From Gammaproteobacteria bacterium (GTDB lineage Bacteria; Pseudomonadota; Gammaproteobacteria; JAPPPA01), in assembly GCA_028817755.1 (NCBI GenBank), contig JAPPPA010000240.1, forward strand, positions 1 to 10,213: a stretch of 10,213 bases of DNA. Reading direction: 5' to 3'. How positions within the stretch are numbered: position 1 is the first letter of the stretch; the number at the start of each line of letters is the position of its first letter. The notes beneath the pieces were generated by a model that was given only the letters and a program-made list of their open reading frames with translations, had not been told where the DNA came from and did not search any database. Position numbers and translations under genes: made by a program. This document shows positions 1-6,721 of this stretch, piece after piece.

Positions 1-50
1 CGCACATTCTATGCGGTATTACGGGGTTGTGTGCCGCTATCCGGCGCTGA

Positions 51-1358
51 CTAAAGCTTGGCGAGCGCTTCTTGGCGCTTAATTTCGCCTTCAACAAACT
101 TTAGCCAGTTCGCGGCTTGTTTCTCGCTTTTAGGAAAGGCGACAGCTCTGATAAATGCCTTGCGCGCGGTTTTATATTGTTTGGCGTTATAGCGCGCCAT
201 GCCTAGTTGCATTAACACGCTGCCTTCGCGTTCAAGCTCGCCGATTTTGAGTGCTTTCTCATAGGCAGAGGCCGCGGCTTTCCAGCGGCCTAGTGCGGAC
301 TGAGCTTGTCCCAAGTAGACATAGTGTTTGCCCTCGCCGCTTTTTTCGGCGGCTTTCTCCAGTACTGGCAATTGCGCTTCATATTCTTGTGCCAAGCTTA
401 GTGCTTGTGCGTAAAGCTGTAGATTAGCGACGGTATCTTCAATACGCCCGCTCTCAAGTTCGTCTCGCATTACGCGTACGGCACCGTAGGGTGCTTGTTC
501 GGCAAGATAGACGCGTGCCATGTTTACCAGCTCGCTTTCTTTGGTCAGGTAGCCTGCTTCATGTGCCGCGTGCATGGTGGCGAGTTGTTCTTTTTGTTTG
601 CCCTGCAGTCCGTACATGCCAGCAAGCTGTGTCCAATAAACTTTTTTGGGATAGAGGCGCACCATGACCTCTAACACCTTGGCGGCTCGTGCGTAGTTAT
701 TGAGCTCGTAATAAACCGCACGTAATAAGCCCAGCCAGTTTTCTTTAGGGCGTTGTTTGCGTTTTTTTGCCGCGCCTAAGGCCTTAAGAATGGGTTTTTC
801 AGCGGCTTTGTAGTCGTTGAGCTGATAGTAGGCTTGGGCCTCTAGCATGTAGGCGTCAGGTTTTACGTTTTCAACCAAGGTGTACCATTTTTGCAGCACG
901 CGAATGGAGTTCTTGTAATCCTCGGTGATGAACAACAGTTGCGCCAAACTGAACATGGTGTTGTTGCGTAGCCCTTCCGGGATGTCTTTTTGTTTCAAGA
1001 CATTTTTGTAGGCTTCTTTGGCCTTGCTTAGCTCTTCTTGCTGATAGTAAATAACTGCATAAAAGTTGTAGATGGTGGCTTTTTCGAAGCTGTTTAAGCG
1101 CTTCGGTTTTTTCATCAAATCGTTTAGTAGAGCTAATGCTTGCTGGTTGTCTTTGGCATCGGTAGCGGCTTGTGCTTCTTCCAGTACTTTAAAGACTTTT
1201 TGACCAATGACTTGGCTGCGTTTAGTGGCGCGCTTGGACTTGGATTTTTCATCAGCCGCATAGGCAGCCCCGCTGTCTATATTTAGCGTGGGAGCAAGCC
1301 ATAGGCCCAGCAATAGCGGCGTTGTGAGGAGTATTTTATGAAGGGCTCGGCGCATCAT
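51..1358 (-). CDS. Secreted TPR-repeat protein of the TonB2 operon
   Basis: 435 aa. The N-terminus is a signal peptide: MMRR, a hydrophobic stretch at about 9-25, and a likely cut after AYA (residue 34), so the mature protein should be periplasmic. The rest is helical, with repeated TPR-like pairs, for example around residues 95-115 (YNFYAVIYYQQEELSKAKEA), 170-190 (AQAYYQLNDYKAAEK) and 350-405 (YLGQAQSALGRWKAAASAYEKAL and LGMARYNAKQYKTARKAF). TPR proteins scaffold protein contacts; no catalytic motif is visible. It is the last gene of the DUF3450-ttpC-exbB-exbD-tonB series, and its ATG overlaps the tonB stop by one base (TAATG), so translation is probably coupled. A second ATG follows immediately and could be used instead. 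TonB2 loci of Vibrio-like bacteria carry a TPR gene at this place. A role in helping TonB or its receptors is inferred from context. Confidence 0.85.
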   Translation of the reverse strand: MMRRALHKILLTTPLLLGLWLAPTLNIDSGAAYAADEKSKSKRATKRSQVIGQKVFKVLEEAQAATDAKDNQQALALLNDLMKKPKRLNSFEKATIYNFYAVIYYQQEELSKAKEAYKNVLKQKDIPEGLRNNTMFSLAQLLFITEDYKNSIRVLQKWYTLVENVKPDAYMLEAQAYYQLNDYKAAEKPILKALGAAKKRKQRPKENWLGLLRAVYYELNNYARAAKVLEVMVRLYPKKVYWTQLAGMYGLQGKQKEQLATMHAAHEAGYLTKESELVNMARVYLAEQAPYGAVRVMRDELESGRIEDTVANLQLYAQALSLAQEYEAQLPVLEKAAEKSGEGKHYVYLGQAQSALGRWKAAASAYEKALKIGELEREGSVLMQLGMARYNAKQYKTARKAFIRAVAFPKSEKQAANWLKFVEGEIKRQEALAKL

Positions 1359-2017
1359 TACTTTTCTAGCTGGAAGGTAATGAGATGTTCTACGCCTTGC
1401 ACGGCAACGGGTTTACCGTCTTCTACGCGCGGCTTGTATTTGAATTTTAGAGCGGCGCGAATGGCGGCGCGATCAAACACGCCCGGTGGTACGGATTCGA
1501 CCACAATGGGATCAACTACGGCGCCGGTTTCGTTCACCGTAAAGCTCAATACAACATAGCCTTCGGTGCCTCTGGCTGCTGCACGACGGGGATAAACCGG
1601 AGCGACTTTCACAATCGGCAAATACTCGCCGTCACTAGCAGAAAGTCCGAAGCCTGCATCCACAGCGACATCGGCATCTACAGCAATATGACCAATATCT
1701 ACGGCGCCCACATCGGGTGTTTGTGTGCTCTGTTGTGGCACTGGCGCGTCGGGTGGTGGTGTTTCTGGCTTAGGTGGTTTTTTTGGTTTGGGTTTATCGA
1801 TATTCAGTTCTTGTTCTTGTTTAACGCGAACAAAATCGACTAGGCGACCTTCGGTTGCTTCAGTGAGGGCTTCTCGCCCGGTTGCTACGAGTTCCGCCAT
1901 GAGCCAATACAGGGAAAAGGTCACGATGCCGGCGGCTATCACTGCAAGCAAGGCACGCTTCCAGATGCCGCGGTTGGCACTGGAAGATACAGAGACGATT
2001 GCAGATGTATGACTCAT
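1358..2017 (-). CDS. tonB: TonB-family energy transducer (TonB2 type)
   Basis: 219 aa. A short cytoplasmic N-terminus precedes one membrane anchor at about residues 22-41. A Lys/Pro-rich periplasmic spacer follows at about 74-96 (KPKPKKPPKPETPPPDAPVP). The C-terminal TonB domain is at about 134-219 and includes APVYPRRAAARGTEGYVVL (the YP motif that opens this domain) and the AIRAALKFKYKPRVEDGKPV segment. TonB carries energy from the ExbB/ExbD proton channel to outer-membrane receptors for iron chelates, vitamin B12 or glycans. The length and short spacer fit the TonB2 class rather than the longer E. coli TonB. It starts 4 nt after the exbD stop with no strong Shine-Dalgarno, which suggests translational coupling. 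Its stop overlaps the TPR gene start. The substrate receptors cannot be told from this window. Confidence 0.93.
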   Translation of the reverse strand: MSHTSAIVSVSSSANRGIWKRALLAVIAAGIVTFSLYWLMAELVATGREALTEATEGRLVDFVRVKQEQELNIDKPKPKKPPKPETPPPDAPVPQQSTQTPDVGAVDIGHIAVDADVAVDAGFGLSASDGEYLPIVKVAPVYPRRAAARGTEGYVVLSFTVNETGAVVDPIVVESVPPGVFDRAAIRAALKFKYKPRVEDGKPVAVQGVEHLITFQLEK

Positions 2018-2021
2018 GGTT

Positions 2022-2426
2022 TTATTGCGCGGCGATAGAGACGTTAAAGACGCCGGCCGCTCTGGCGGCGTCCATCACAATAACGAGCTTGTCATTGGTG
2101 GAGTCTTCGTCAGCTTGGATGACTACCGCTCCGCCAGGGCTTTCAGCGTGCAAGCGCTCGATATTCGCCTGAACATTGCGTACATCAATGCGGCGGCGGT
2201 TAATCCAAATATCACCTTTGGGGCCGATGCGTACCACGATGTTTTTCTTTTCTTGTTTTTGCGCTTGGCTGGCATCTGGGCGGTTAACTTCTAGGCCTGA
2301 TTCCTTAATGAACGACGCGGTCACAATAAAGAAAATGAGCATGATGAATACCACATCAAGCATCGGTGTGAGGTCAATGCCCGACTCTTCTTCTGGTTTT
2401 TTGTCGAATCCGGCTATACGTCGCAT
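2022..2426 (-). CDS. exbD: ExbD-family biopolymer transport protein
   Basis: 134 aa, the usual length for ExbD/TolR. A short cytoplasmic N-terminus is followed by the family motif DLTPMLDVVFIMLIFF at residues 18-33. Asp24 corresponds to the essential membrane aspartate of E. coli ExbD (Asp25), which takes part in proton movement. One TM segment spans about 22-42, and the remainder is the periplasmic domain (VVIQADEDSTNDKLVIVMDAARAAGV near the end). It should assemble with the ExbB-like proteins encoded just upstream and drive TonB. The start overlaps the exbB stop by one base (TAATG). A good GGAGG (complement of 2437-2441) lies 10 nt before the ATG. The Asp-containing motif and the position before tonB make ExbD more likely than TolR. 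Confidence 0.94.
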   Translation of the reverse strand: MRRIAGFDKKPEEESGIDLTPMLDVVFIMLIFFIVTASFIKESGLEVNRPDASQAQKQEKKNIVVRIGPKGDIWINRRRIDVRNVQANIERLHAESPGGAVVIQADEDSTNDKLVIVMDAARAAGVFNVSIAAQ

Positions 2427-2986
2427 TAGGCGGTGGCCTCCGTATTACCCGTTTCTGTGGTGAGATGGTCGCTTAGTTTCTCTACTCTATGACTGACGGT
2501 GCGATCCAATAGCGCTACGGCAAATACGCCTGACAAAGCGCCGACCATGCCGGCCATAGTGGGAATGGTTGCTTTAGACACTCCGGCGGCCATTAGGCGA
2601 GGGTTGCCCATGCCGCTGCCTGCCATAACATCGAATACTTCGATCATACCGGTGACCGTGCCGAGTAAGCCAAGCATGGGGCATATCGCCACGAGCGTTT
2701 TAATGGTGTCGACGCCGCTGCGAGCGTTCATGCGGATGCCGGCAATAAGGGCTTCGCGAATTTGGTGTGCTTGCCAGCTTTTGCGCTCGGGCCGGCTGTT
2801 CCAGCCAAGTTCTACCGCCTTGGCTTGTGCTGGGAAGCGCACGCCGAAGTACAAGGCTCTTTCGATCAATAGCGCCCACATGCCTAAAATCACCGCGCCA
2901 ATAATCAGCAAGACGCCGCCGCCGGTGTCTAGGAAGCTCTGAACCTTATAGCTCAGCTCGCCAAGTTGATATGCCAACTCTTCCAT
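2426..2986 (-). CDS. exbB: ExbB-family proton channel subunit (short, ExbB2 type)
   Basis: 186 aa, within the MotA/TolQ/ExbB family. Three TM segments lie at about residues 22-44, 98-120 and 140-160, with a cytoplasmic loop between the first two. The family signature CPMLGLLGTVTGM is at 102-114. It forms the inner-membrane channel with ExbD that uses the proton gradient to power TonB. The third TM begins GVSKATIPTMAG: where E. coli ExbB and TolQ have an acidic residue (GIAEAL..., Glu176 in ExbB), this protein has Lys138, by eye alignment. It starts 15 nt after the stop of the upstream ttpC-like gene, with only a weak purine stretch before the ATG. Sequence and context agree on ExbB rather than TolQ, since no tolR, tolA or tolB is present. 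Confidence 0.92.
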   Translation of the reverse strand: MEELAYQLGELSYKVQSFLDTGGGVLLIIGAVILGMWALLIERALYFGVRFPAQAKAVELGWNSRPERKSWQAHQIREALIAGIRMNARSGVDTIKTLVAICPMLGLLGTVTGMIEVFDVMAGSGMGNPRLMAAGVSKATIPTMAGMVGALSGVFAVALLDRTVSHRVEKLSDHLTTETGNTEATA

Positions 2987-3001
2987 TTGCTTGGGCCGAG
3001 C

Positions 3002-4384
3002 CTAGTCTTTCTTGGCTTCCATTTGCTCGGCAATCAGGCCTGCGGCTTGATGTTCGAGCGTGTGGTTAATGGATTTGGCGCGCGAGGCAGCAATGGTGTG
3101 CAGCACCACGGTTGGGATTGCGACTACAAGGCCAAGTACGGTGGTTACAAGTGCTTGAGAAATGCCGCCCGCCATGGTTTTGGGGTCGCCGGTGCCAAAC
3201 AAGGTGATGGCTTGGAAGGTGTTGATCATGCCAGTGACGGTGCCGAGTAGGCCCATTAGTGGGGCGACAACAGAGATGATTTTTAGAATCACAATAAAGC
3301 GATTGATGCGCGGCATCTCATCCAGAATGGCTTCTGCTAAACGCATTTCTAGCGTTTCTATGTCGAGCGCTTTGCTGGCGTTGTACACCTGCAATACTCG
3401 GCCCAGCGGGTTGTTTGGCTGTGGGTTGGCTACGTTGCGTTTCTGCGCCGCGACTTTCATCGCGGTGAGGTTGATAGTGATGAGCTTGAATATGGCCAGC
3501 AGCATCGCAAATGCGCCTACGGCAAGAATGATGTAACCGACAAGGCCGCCCTGTTGAATGCGCTCACTTAAGGTGGGGCTGTCTACTAGGCGACTGAGTA
3601 GCGCGCCGCCTGTTGGATCAACGGCTAGTTCGGCGTGGCTATCTGTAGATTCACTATAACTTTCTACTTGGTTTAGTGCTTTGCCAGTAGGTTGGCGTTT
3701 TAGTTCGGCGAGTTTCTGGATTTCTGAACGCCAAGCTAAATAAGCCGGATTCGGGTCGTTGCTAATCAGGCCAAAGCCACCCAGTCGAACTACCTCGCGT
3801 TTGGTTTCGCGGCCATCTGCGCCAAGTACTGGCGCTGTAAAGCGAATGACCTTGCCGGTTTCGGTCATTTCTCGTTGTAGTTCAAACCACAGGCGTTCAA
3901 CCTCTTCGATGGTGGAAATTTCTGAGGCTTTGCTCATCTTCTTGGCGAAAGCTTCTAAGAAGTCACCTCGGTTAGGGTATTGAATGGAGGTGGCAGAGTT
4001 GTAAAACACGCCCTGCAGGTCGCCGGCGGTTTGCTGGAAAATGCCAAATAGTTCCTTTAACGAGCCCAGCTTGTCAGACAGCACTTGCTGGTCTTCGCGG
4101 ATGGTCTTCTTGTTTTGGTCAAATTGCTGTTCAAGCGCGATGGAGCGTTCTTCTTCGCGTTTAAGTTCGGCGCGTGCCTCTGCCAATAGGCGGGCTTGTT
4201 CGTCGCGCTTGCGTTTAAAACTGGTCTCGCGAGCCTGAAGCTCTTTTTGGTCTTCTAGTGTGCCCTGCTTCACCATTTCCAATAGGTCATCAAGGCTATC
4301 GGCTTGGTTTTGTTTGGGCGTGTCCTCGGCAAAGGCCGTAGTGGCAAGGCTTAGTGCGAATAATGTTGCAAATAGGGCTTTCAT
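3002..4384 (-). CDS. ttpC: TtpC-like large MotA/TolQ/ExbB protein with periplasmic coiled-coil domain
   Basis: 460 aa. A signal peptide at residues 1-19 (cut after AFA) leads into a charged coiled coil at about 30-105 and a periplasmic globular part to about 275. The ExbB-like channel module follows, with TM segments at about 281-302, 364-388 and 410-432. The signature APLMGLLGTVTGM is at 374-386. This layout matches TtpC, the extra ExbB-like protein that Vibrio TonB2 systems need in addition to ExbB2/ExbD2. Gln410 (GISQALVTT) sits where E. coli ExbB has Glu176. The periplasmic part shares a RLGxxGL segment (200-206) and its surroundings with the DUF3450 protein encoded just before it. The ATG follows the DUF3450 stop directly (TAAATG), with a GGAGGG 7 nt upstream, so the start is well supported. 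Confidence 0.9.
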   Translation of the reverse strand: MKALFATLFALSLATTAFAEDTPKQNQADSLDDLLEMVKQGTLEDQKELQARETSFKRKRDEQARLLAEARAELKREEERSIALEQQFDQNKKTIREDQQVLSDKLGSLKELFGIFQQTAGDLQGVFYNSATSIQYPNRGDFLEAFAKKMSKASEISTIEEVERLWFELQREMTETGKVIRFTAPVLGADGRETKREVVRLGGFGLISNDPNPAYLAWRSEIQKLAELKRQPTGKALNQVESYSESTDSHAELAVDPTGGALLSRLVDSPTLSERIQQGGLVGYIILAVGAFAMLLAIFKLITINLTAMKVAAQKRNVANPQPNNPLGRVLQVYNASKALDIETLEMRLAEAILDEMPRINRFIVILKIISVVAPLMGLLGTVTGMINTFQAITLFGTGDPKTMAGGISQALVTTVLGLVVAIPTVVLHTIAASRAKSINHTLEHQAAGLIAEQMEAKKD

Positions 4385-5152
4385 TTATAAGCCCTCCGTT
4401 GGCGTTGCCACAGGTAACGTTAGCAGGCCAGGCGCGGTTAGCTTTCGGGCGACTTTTACGGCTTGCCTAATCGGGGTGCGATATTCGTTGCCTAAGGTTT
4501 CCCAGCGATTGGTTTGCTGGTTCCATAAGCCAGTCTCTTTGCCGTCTAGAGTTTGGTAATACAAACCAATACGGCCTAGGCGAAGTACGTCGACTTCAAC
4601 GTCGGCGCCGTTGAGGTTAATGATGTCGGAATAGGCTTCAATGTCGCGACCGAATTGCAGCTCGATTTTGTAAGCGTCCAGTACTTGGCGGAATTTCTCC
4701 GGCACGGTCACATCAACGCGGTCAATGGCTTCTTTAATAAAGGCAATGCGGTCGGCGCGTTCGTTCTCCAGAAAAGGCATGTCTAGTTCAATGAACTGCT
4801 CTAGTGAGCCAAGCATGCGAATCAGGAGGGGTAAAATTTGGCGATCCACAGATGTGGCTTGGCTGATTGATGATGAGAGTGTGGCGAGCTCTTCTTCTTG
4901 TAGTTCAATCTGCCGGCTGATCTGGCGGTTATACGCTTTAAGGCCTTCTATTTCTCTGAGTGCGGTTCGGTACTCTTGAGCGAGGTCTTGTTGTTGATTG
5001 GCGTAAGCATCAACTTTGGCTTGGCTTTCTTGCTGGGCCACAAGCCAGTCTTGGCCTGCTTCAAGGACGTCACCTACCTTGGCTGCATGGGTTTGGGCAC
5101 TAAGCATTACGCTCGCAGCAGCTAACGTTGCTGCGGCTCTTATTTTATTCAT
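4385..5152 (-). CDS. DUF3450-family secreted coiled-coil protein, first gene of the TonB2 operon
   Basis: 255 aa from the chosen start. The open frame continues upstream to 5494, but the ATG at 5152 is preceded by GGAG (complement of 5161-5164) at 8 nt. It begins a clear signal peptide (MNKIRAAATLAAASVMLSAQ..., cut after THA at residue 23). The longer N-terminal part lies opposite the glycosyltransferase gene and is not protein-like. The mature protein has a long coiled coil at about 38-97, then a compact domain with a RLGRIGLYYQTLDG motif at 191-204. No enzyme motif is seen. DUF3450 genes regularly precede ttpC-exbB2-exbD2-tonB2. The product probably acts in the periplasm with TtpC; this is inferred from context and from its likeness to TtpC's own periplasmic domain. 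Confidence 0.88.
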   Translation of the reverse strand: MNKIRAAATLAAASVMLSAQTHAAKVGDVLEAGQDWLVAQQESQAKVDAYANQQQDLAQEYRTALREIEGLKAYNRQISRQIELQEEELATLSSSISQATSVDRQILPLLIRMLGSLEQFIELDMPFLENERADRIAFIKEAIDRVDVTVPEKFRQVLDAYKIELQFGRDIEAYSDIINLNGADVEVDVLRLGRIGLYYQTLDGKETGLWNQQTNRWETLGNEYRTPIRQAVKVARKLTAPGLLTLPVATPTEGL

Positions 5153-5263
5153 TCTTGCCACTCCGGTTGTGCTGCGGCAACTGTACCAAATTGAATAAGC
5201 TAATGCGTGTCTAGAAAGTGTGAGAGAGGCATTTGCATTATTTAGGGTGATAGGGTGCGCCTT
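5153..5263. other. Divergent intergenic region between TonB2 operon and glycosyltransferase
   Basis: 111 bases between two genes read outward, so it must hold the start signals of the six-gene operon (minus) and probably of the glycosyltransferase (plus). I see no -35/-10 pair on either strand good enough to call, and no clear Fur box. The weak AT-rich stretch near 5231-5243 is only distantly Fur-like. Confidence 0.5.
5161..5164 (-). promoter_or_regulatory. Shine-Dalgarno that fixes the DUF3450 start
   Basis: GGAG on the minus strand, 8 nt before the ATG at 5152. Together with the signal peptide that begins there, it argues against the much longer upstream extension of the frame. Confidence 0.6.
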
Positions 5264-6256
5264 ATGTCGCTTATTTCTGTCTTGCTGCCGGTAAAAAATG
5301 GTGGCGCCTATTTGCAACGGGCTGTTGATAGCATTCTCGAACAAACGCATTCGCAGTTTGAGTTGATTGTTGTGGACGATCACAGTGTTGATGGTGCCGT
5401 GGAGGCTTTGCGGCCGCACCCGAAGTTGCGCTGTTTGGGGAATGCCGGTGTTGGCGTGAGTGCGGCAACACAAACGGCCGCGGATGTTGCGCAAGGTGAC
5501 TATCTAGCACGTATGGATGGTGACGATATTGCCCTTCCGGTGAGGTTGGAAGCTCAGCTGGAGTTTCTGCAACAGAACCCAGGGTTGGGGTTATGCGGTG
5601 CGGAGGTGGAGATATTTGCAGATGAAGGTGAGCTTGGTGGTGGCTATCAACGTTATCAGCATTGGATTAATCAACTACATACGCCAGAAGAGATTTCCCA
5701 AAGCCTATTTATAGAAAGCCCGATTCCTAACCCTACGGTGATGTTCCGGCGCGAGGTTTTTGAGCAACTGGGTGGCTTTCGTGATCCTGTTTGGCATGAA
5801 GATTATGATCTTTACCTAAGAGCCCACTTTTCTGGCGTAAAGATGGGCAAGCCCCATGGTGTTTTGTTGCGTTGGCGTGATCATGATTTGCGTAGCACGC
5901 GTAATCAAAGTCGCTATCTAGAGAAAAACTTGGTGGCGTGTAAGGCGCATTATTTACAGCAACACGTTCTGGGTCGTCGGCCGGTGATTATTTGCGGCAC
6001 TGGGCCCGTAGGCTTGGCGTTGCACGATGCGTTAATTGAACTGGGCGTGGAGGTGATCGCTTTTAATGACGTGGCCGGGCAGCGTATTGGTCAAAGTAAG
6101 CGCGGTAAGCCGGTATTAAGTTATGACGCTGTTGGGCCGGGGCAAGAGGTTATTTATTTAGGAGCGCTAGGGCAGTTGGCGTCGCGTAAAGCCTTGCAGC
6201 GGTTGTTTGATGAGCGTGAGATGAGGCTCTGGCGGGATTACGTAATGTGTGCGTAG
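5264..6256 (+). CDS. Family 2 glycosyltransferase with C-terminal Rossmann-like extension
   Basis: 330 aa from the ATG at 5264, which has AGGG 8 nt upstream; a GTG at 5255 is a less likely alternative. Residues 1 to about 215 are a GT-A fold. They show SVLLPVKNGG at 5-14, the nucleotide-binding VVDDHS at 36-41, the metal-binding DxD as ARMDGDD at 82-88, NPTVMFRREVFEQLGGF, and WHEDYDLYLR supplying the probable acidic catalytic region. It should transfer a sugar from a nucleotide-sugar to a surface glycan or lipid-linked acceptor; the sugar is unknown. From about residue 245, PVIICGTGPVGLALHDALIELGVEVIAFND resembles a dinucleotide-binding beta-alpha-beta unit (GxGxxG), followed by a short remainder to the end. 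No TM segment is seen, so it is likely cytoplasmic. It stands alone, without a polysaccharide cluster in the window, and has its own terminator. Confidence 0.87.
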   Translation: MSLISVLLPVKNGGAYLQRAVDSILEQTHSQFELIVVDDHSVDGAVEALRPHPKLRCLGNAGVGVSAATQTAADVAQGDYLARMDGDDIALPVRLEAQLEFLQQNPGLGLCGAEVEIFADEGELGGGYQRYQHWINQLHTPEEISQSLFIESPIPNPTVMFRREVFEQLGGFRDPVWHEDYDLYLRAHFSGVKMGKPHGVLLRWRDHDLRSTRNQSRYLEKNLVACKAHYLQQHVLGRRPVIICGTGPVGLALHDALIELGVEVIAFNDVAGQRIGQSKRGKPVLSYDAVGPGQEVIYLGALGQLASRKALQRLFDEREMRLWRDYVMCA

Positions 6257-6264
6257 CGACTGCA

Positions 6265-6305
6265 CAAACAAAAAAGCCCTCGCAATGCGAGGGCTTTTTT
6301 GTTTG
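6265..6305 (+). terminator. Strong bidirectional rho-independent terminator
   Basis: Perfect inverted repeat of two 19-base arms (6265-6283 and 6287-6305) around the loop AAT. The GC core GCCCTCGC/GCGAGGGC is flanked by A6 on the left and T6 on the right. It begins 8 bases after the glycosyltransferase stop. The A/T flanks let it work in both directions, so it can also stop transcripts coming from the minus-strand accessory genes. Confidence 0.95.
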
Positions 6306-6403
6306 TAATGGCGCGCCTGGAATTTCCCATACATACATTTTGAGCTTATTAAGCAATTGATATATTTACACAAAACATCTTTTAAATGGTGGTCAAATTA
6401 TCG

Positions 6404-6427
6404 GTTTGTAACCTTGTTTGTAACCTT
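6404..6427. repeat. Exact tandem repeat of a 12-mer
   Basis: GTTTGTAACCTT occurs twice head-to-tail (6404-6415 and 6416-6427). I saw no further full copy in the window. Short direct repeats like this can be arm-type binding sites of a tyrosine integrase at an element border, or a simple duplication. No integrase gene is present to decide. Confidence 0.75.
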
Positions 6428-6455
6428 CGAAGTTGTTTTGCGTTAGTTTTAAGGA

Positions 6456-6479
6456 CAGTTTTTCAATAGTTAAAAACTG
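6456..6479. repeat. Palindrome with 8-bp arms
   Basis: CAGTTTTT (6456-6463), the 8-base spacer CAATAGTT, then AAAAACTG (6472-6479). The AT-rich arms make a poor terminator: there is no GC stem and no following T-run. A regulator or recombinase site is possible; the function is unknown. Confidence 0.55.
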
Positions 6480-6721
6480 CATATACAGCTCACAAAATCA
6501 CCTGCGACAGCCTTCAGGACGCATCAACCCAAAATATCTGTCAGAGTCGTTAAGCAATAAGATAGATCGTGCAACTCCTACCTTGTTGAAATATCAAAAT
6601 ATCAACGCGATAAGAGATGGAGTGTTTAGTTTAGTTTCTAGGAAACTTGGTAGTTCAGCTCATTCGTCTTAAATTTTCTCTTTGCCCAAATCGAAAGAAC
6701 AATAATTGAGGGAACCTTGCC

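Larger units (their letters stand above)
6306..6721. other. Gene-free junction between core-like and accessory-like DNA
   Basis: About 415 AT-rich bases between the terminator and the stop of the membrane-protein gene. It contains an exact tandem 12-mer and a palindrome (listed separately). A TTG-started frame at 6433-6672 (79 codons) has no ribosome site and no recognisable motif, and I do not call it a gene. No tRNA, integrase or insertion sequence is visible. No terminator for the minus-strand genes is evident here except the bidirectional one at 6265-6305. Confidence 0.5.

Noticed and set aside
1..50. Terminator after the TPR gene
   Set aside because: Only short imperfect hairpins with no T-run on the minus strand; the window ends too soon to judge.
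5231..5243. Fur-box-like AT-rich stretch before the TonB2 operon
   Set aside because: The match to the Fur palindrome is poor on both sides, although iron regulation would be biologically plausible.
5153..5494. Upstream extension of the DUF3450 frame (114 more codons)
   Set aside because: It overlaps the glycosyltransferase start on the other strand and is not protein-like. The internal ATG has a Shine-Dalgarno and begins a signal peptide.
6433..6672. 79-codon plus-strand frame
   Set aside because: TTG start without a ribosome site, no recognisable motif, and location in AT-rich junction DNA where open frames of this size can occur by chance.
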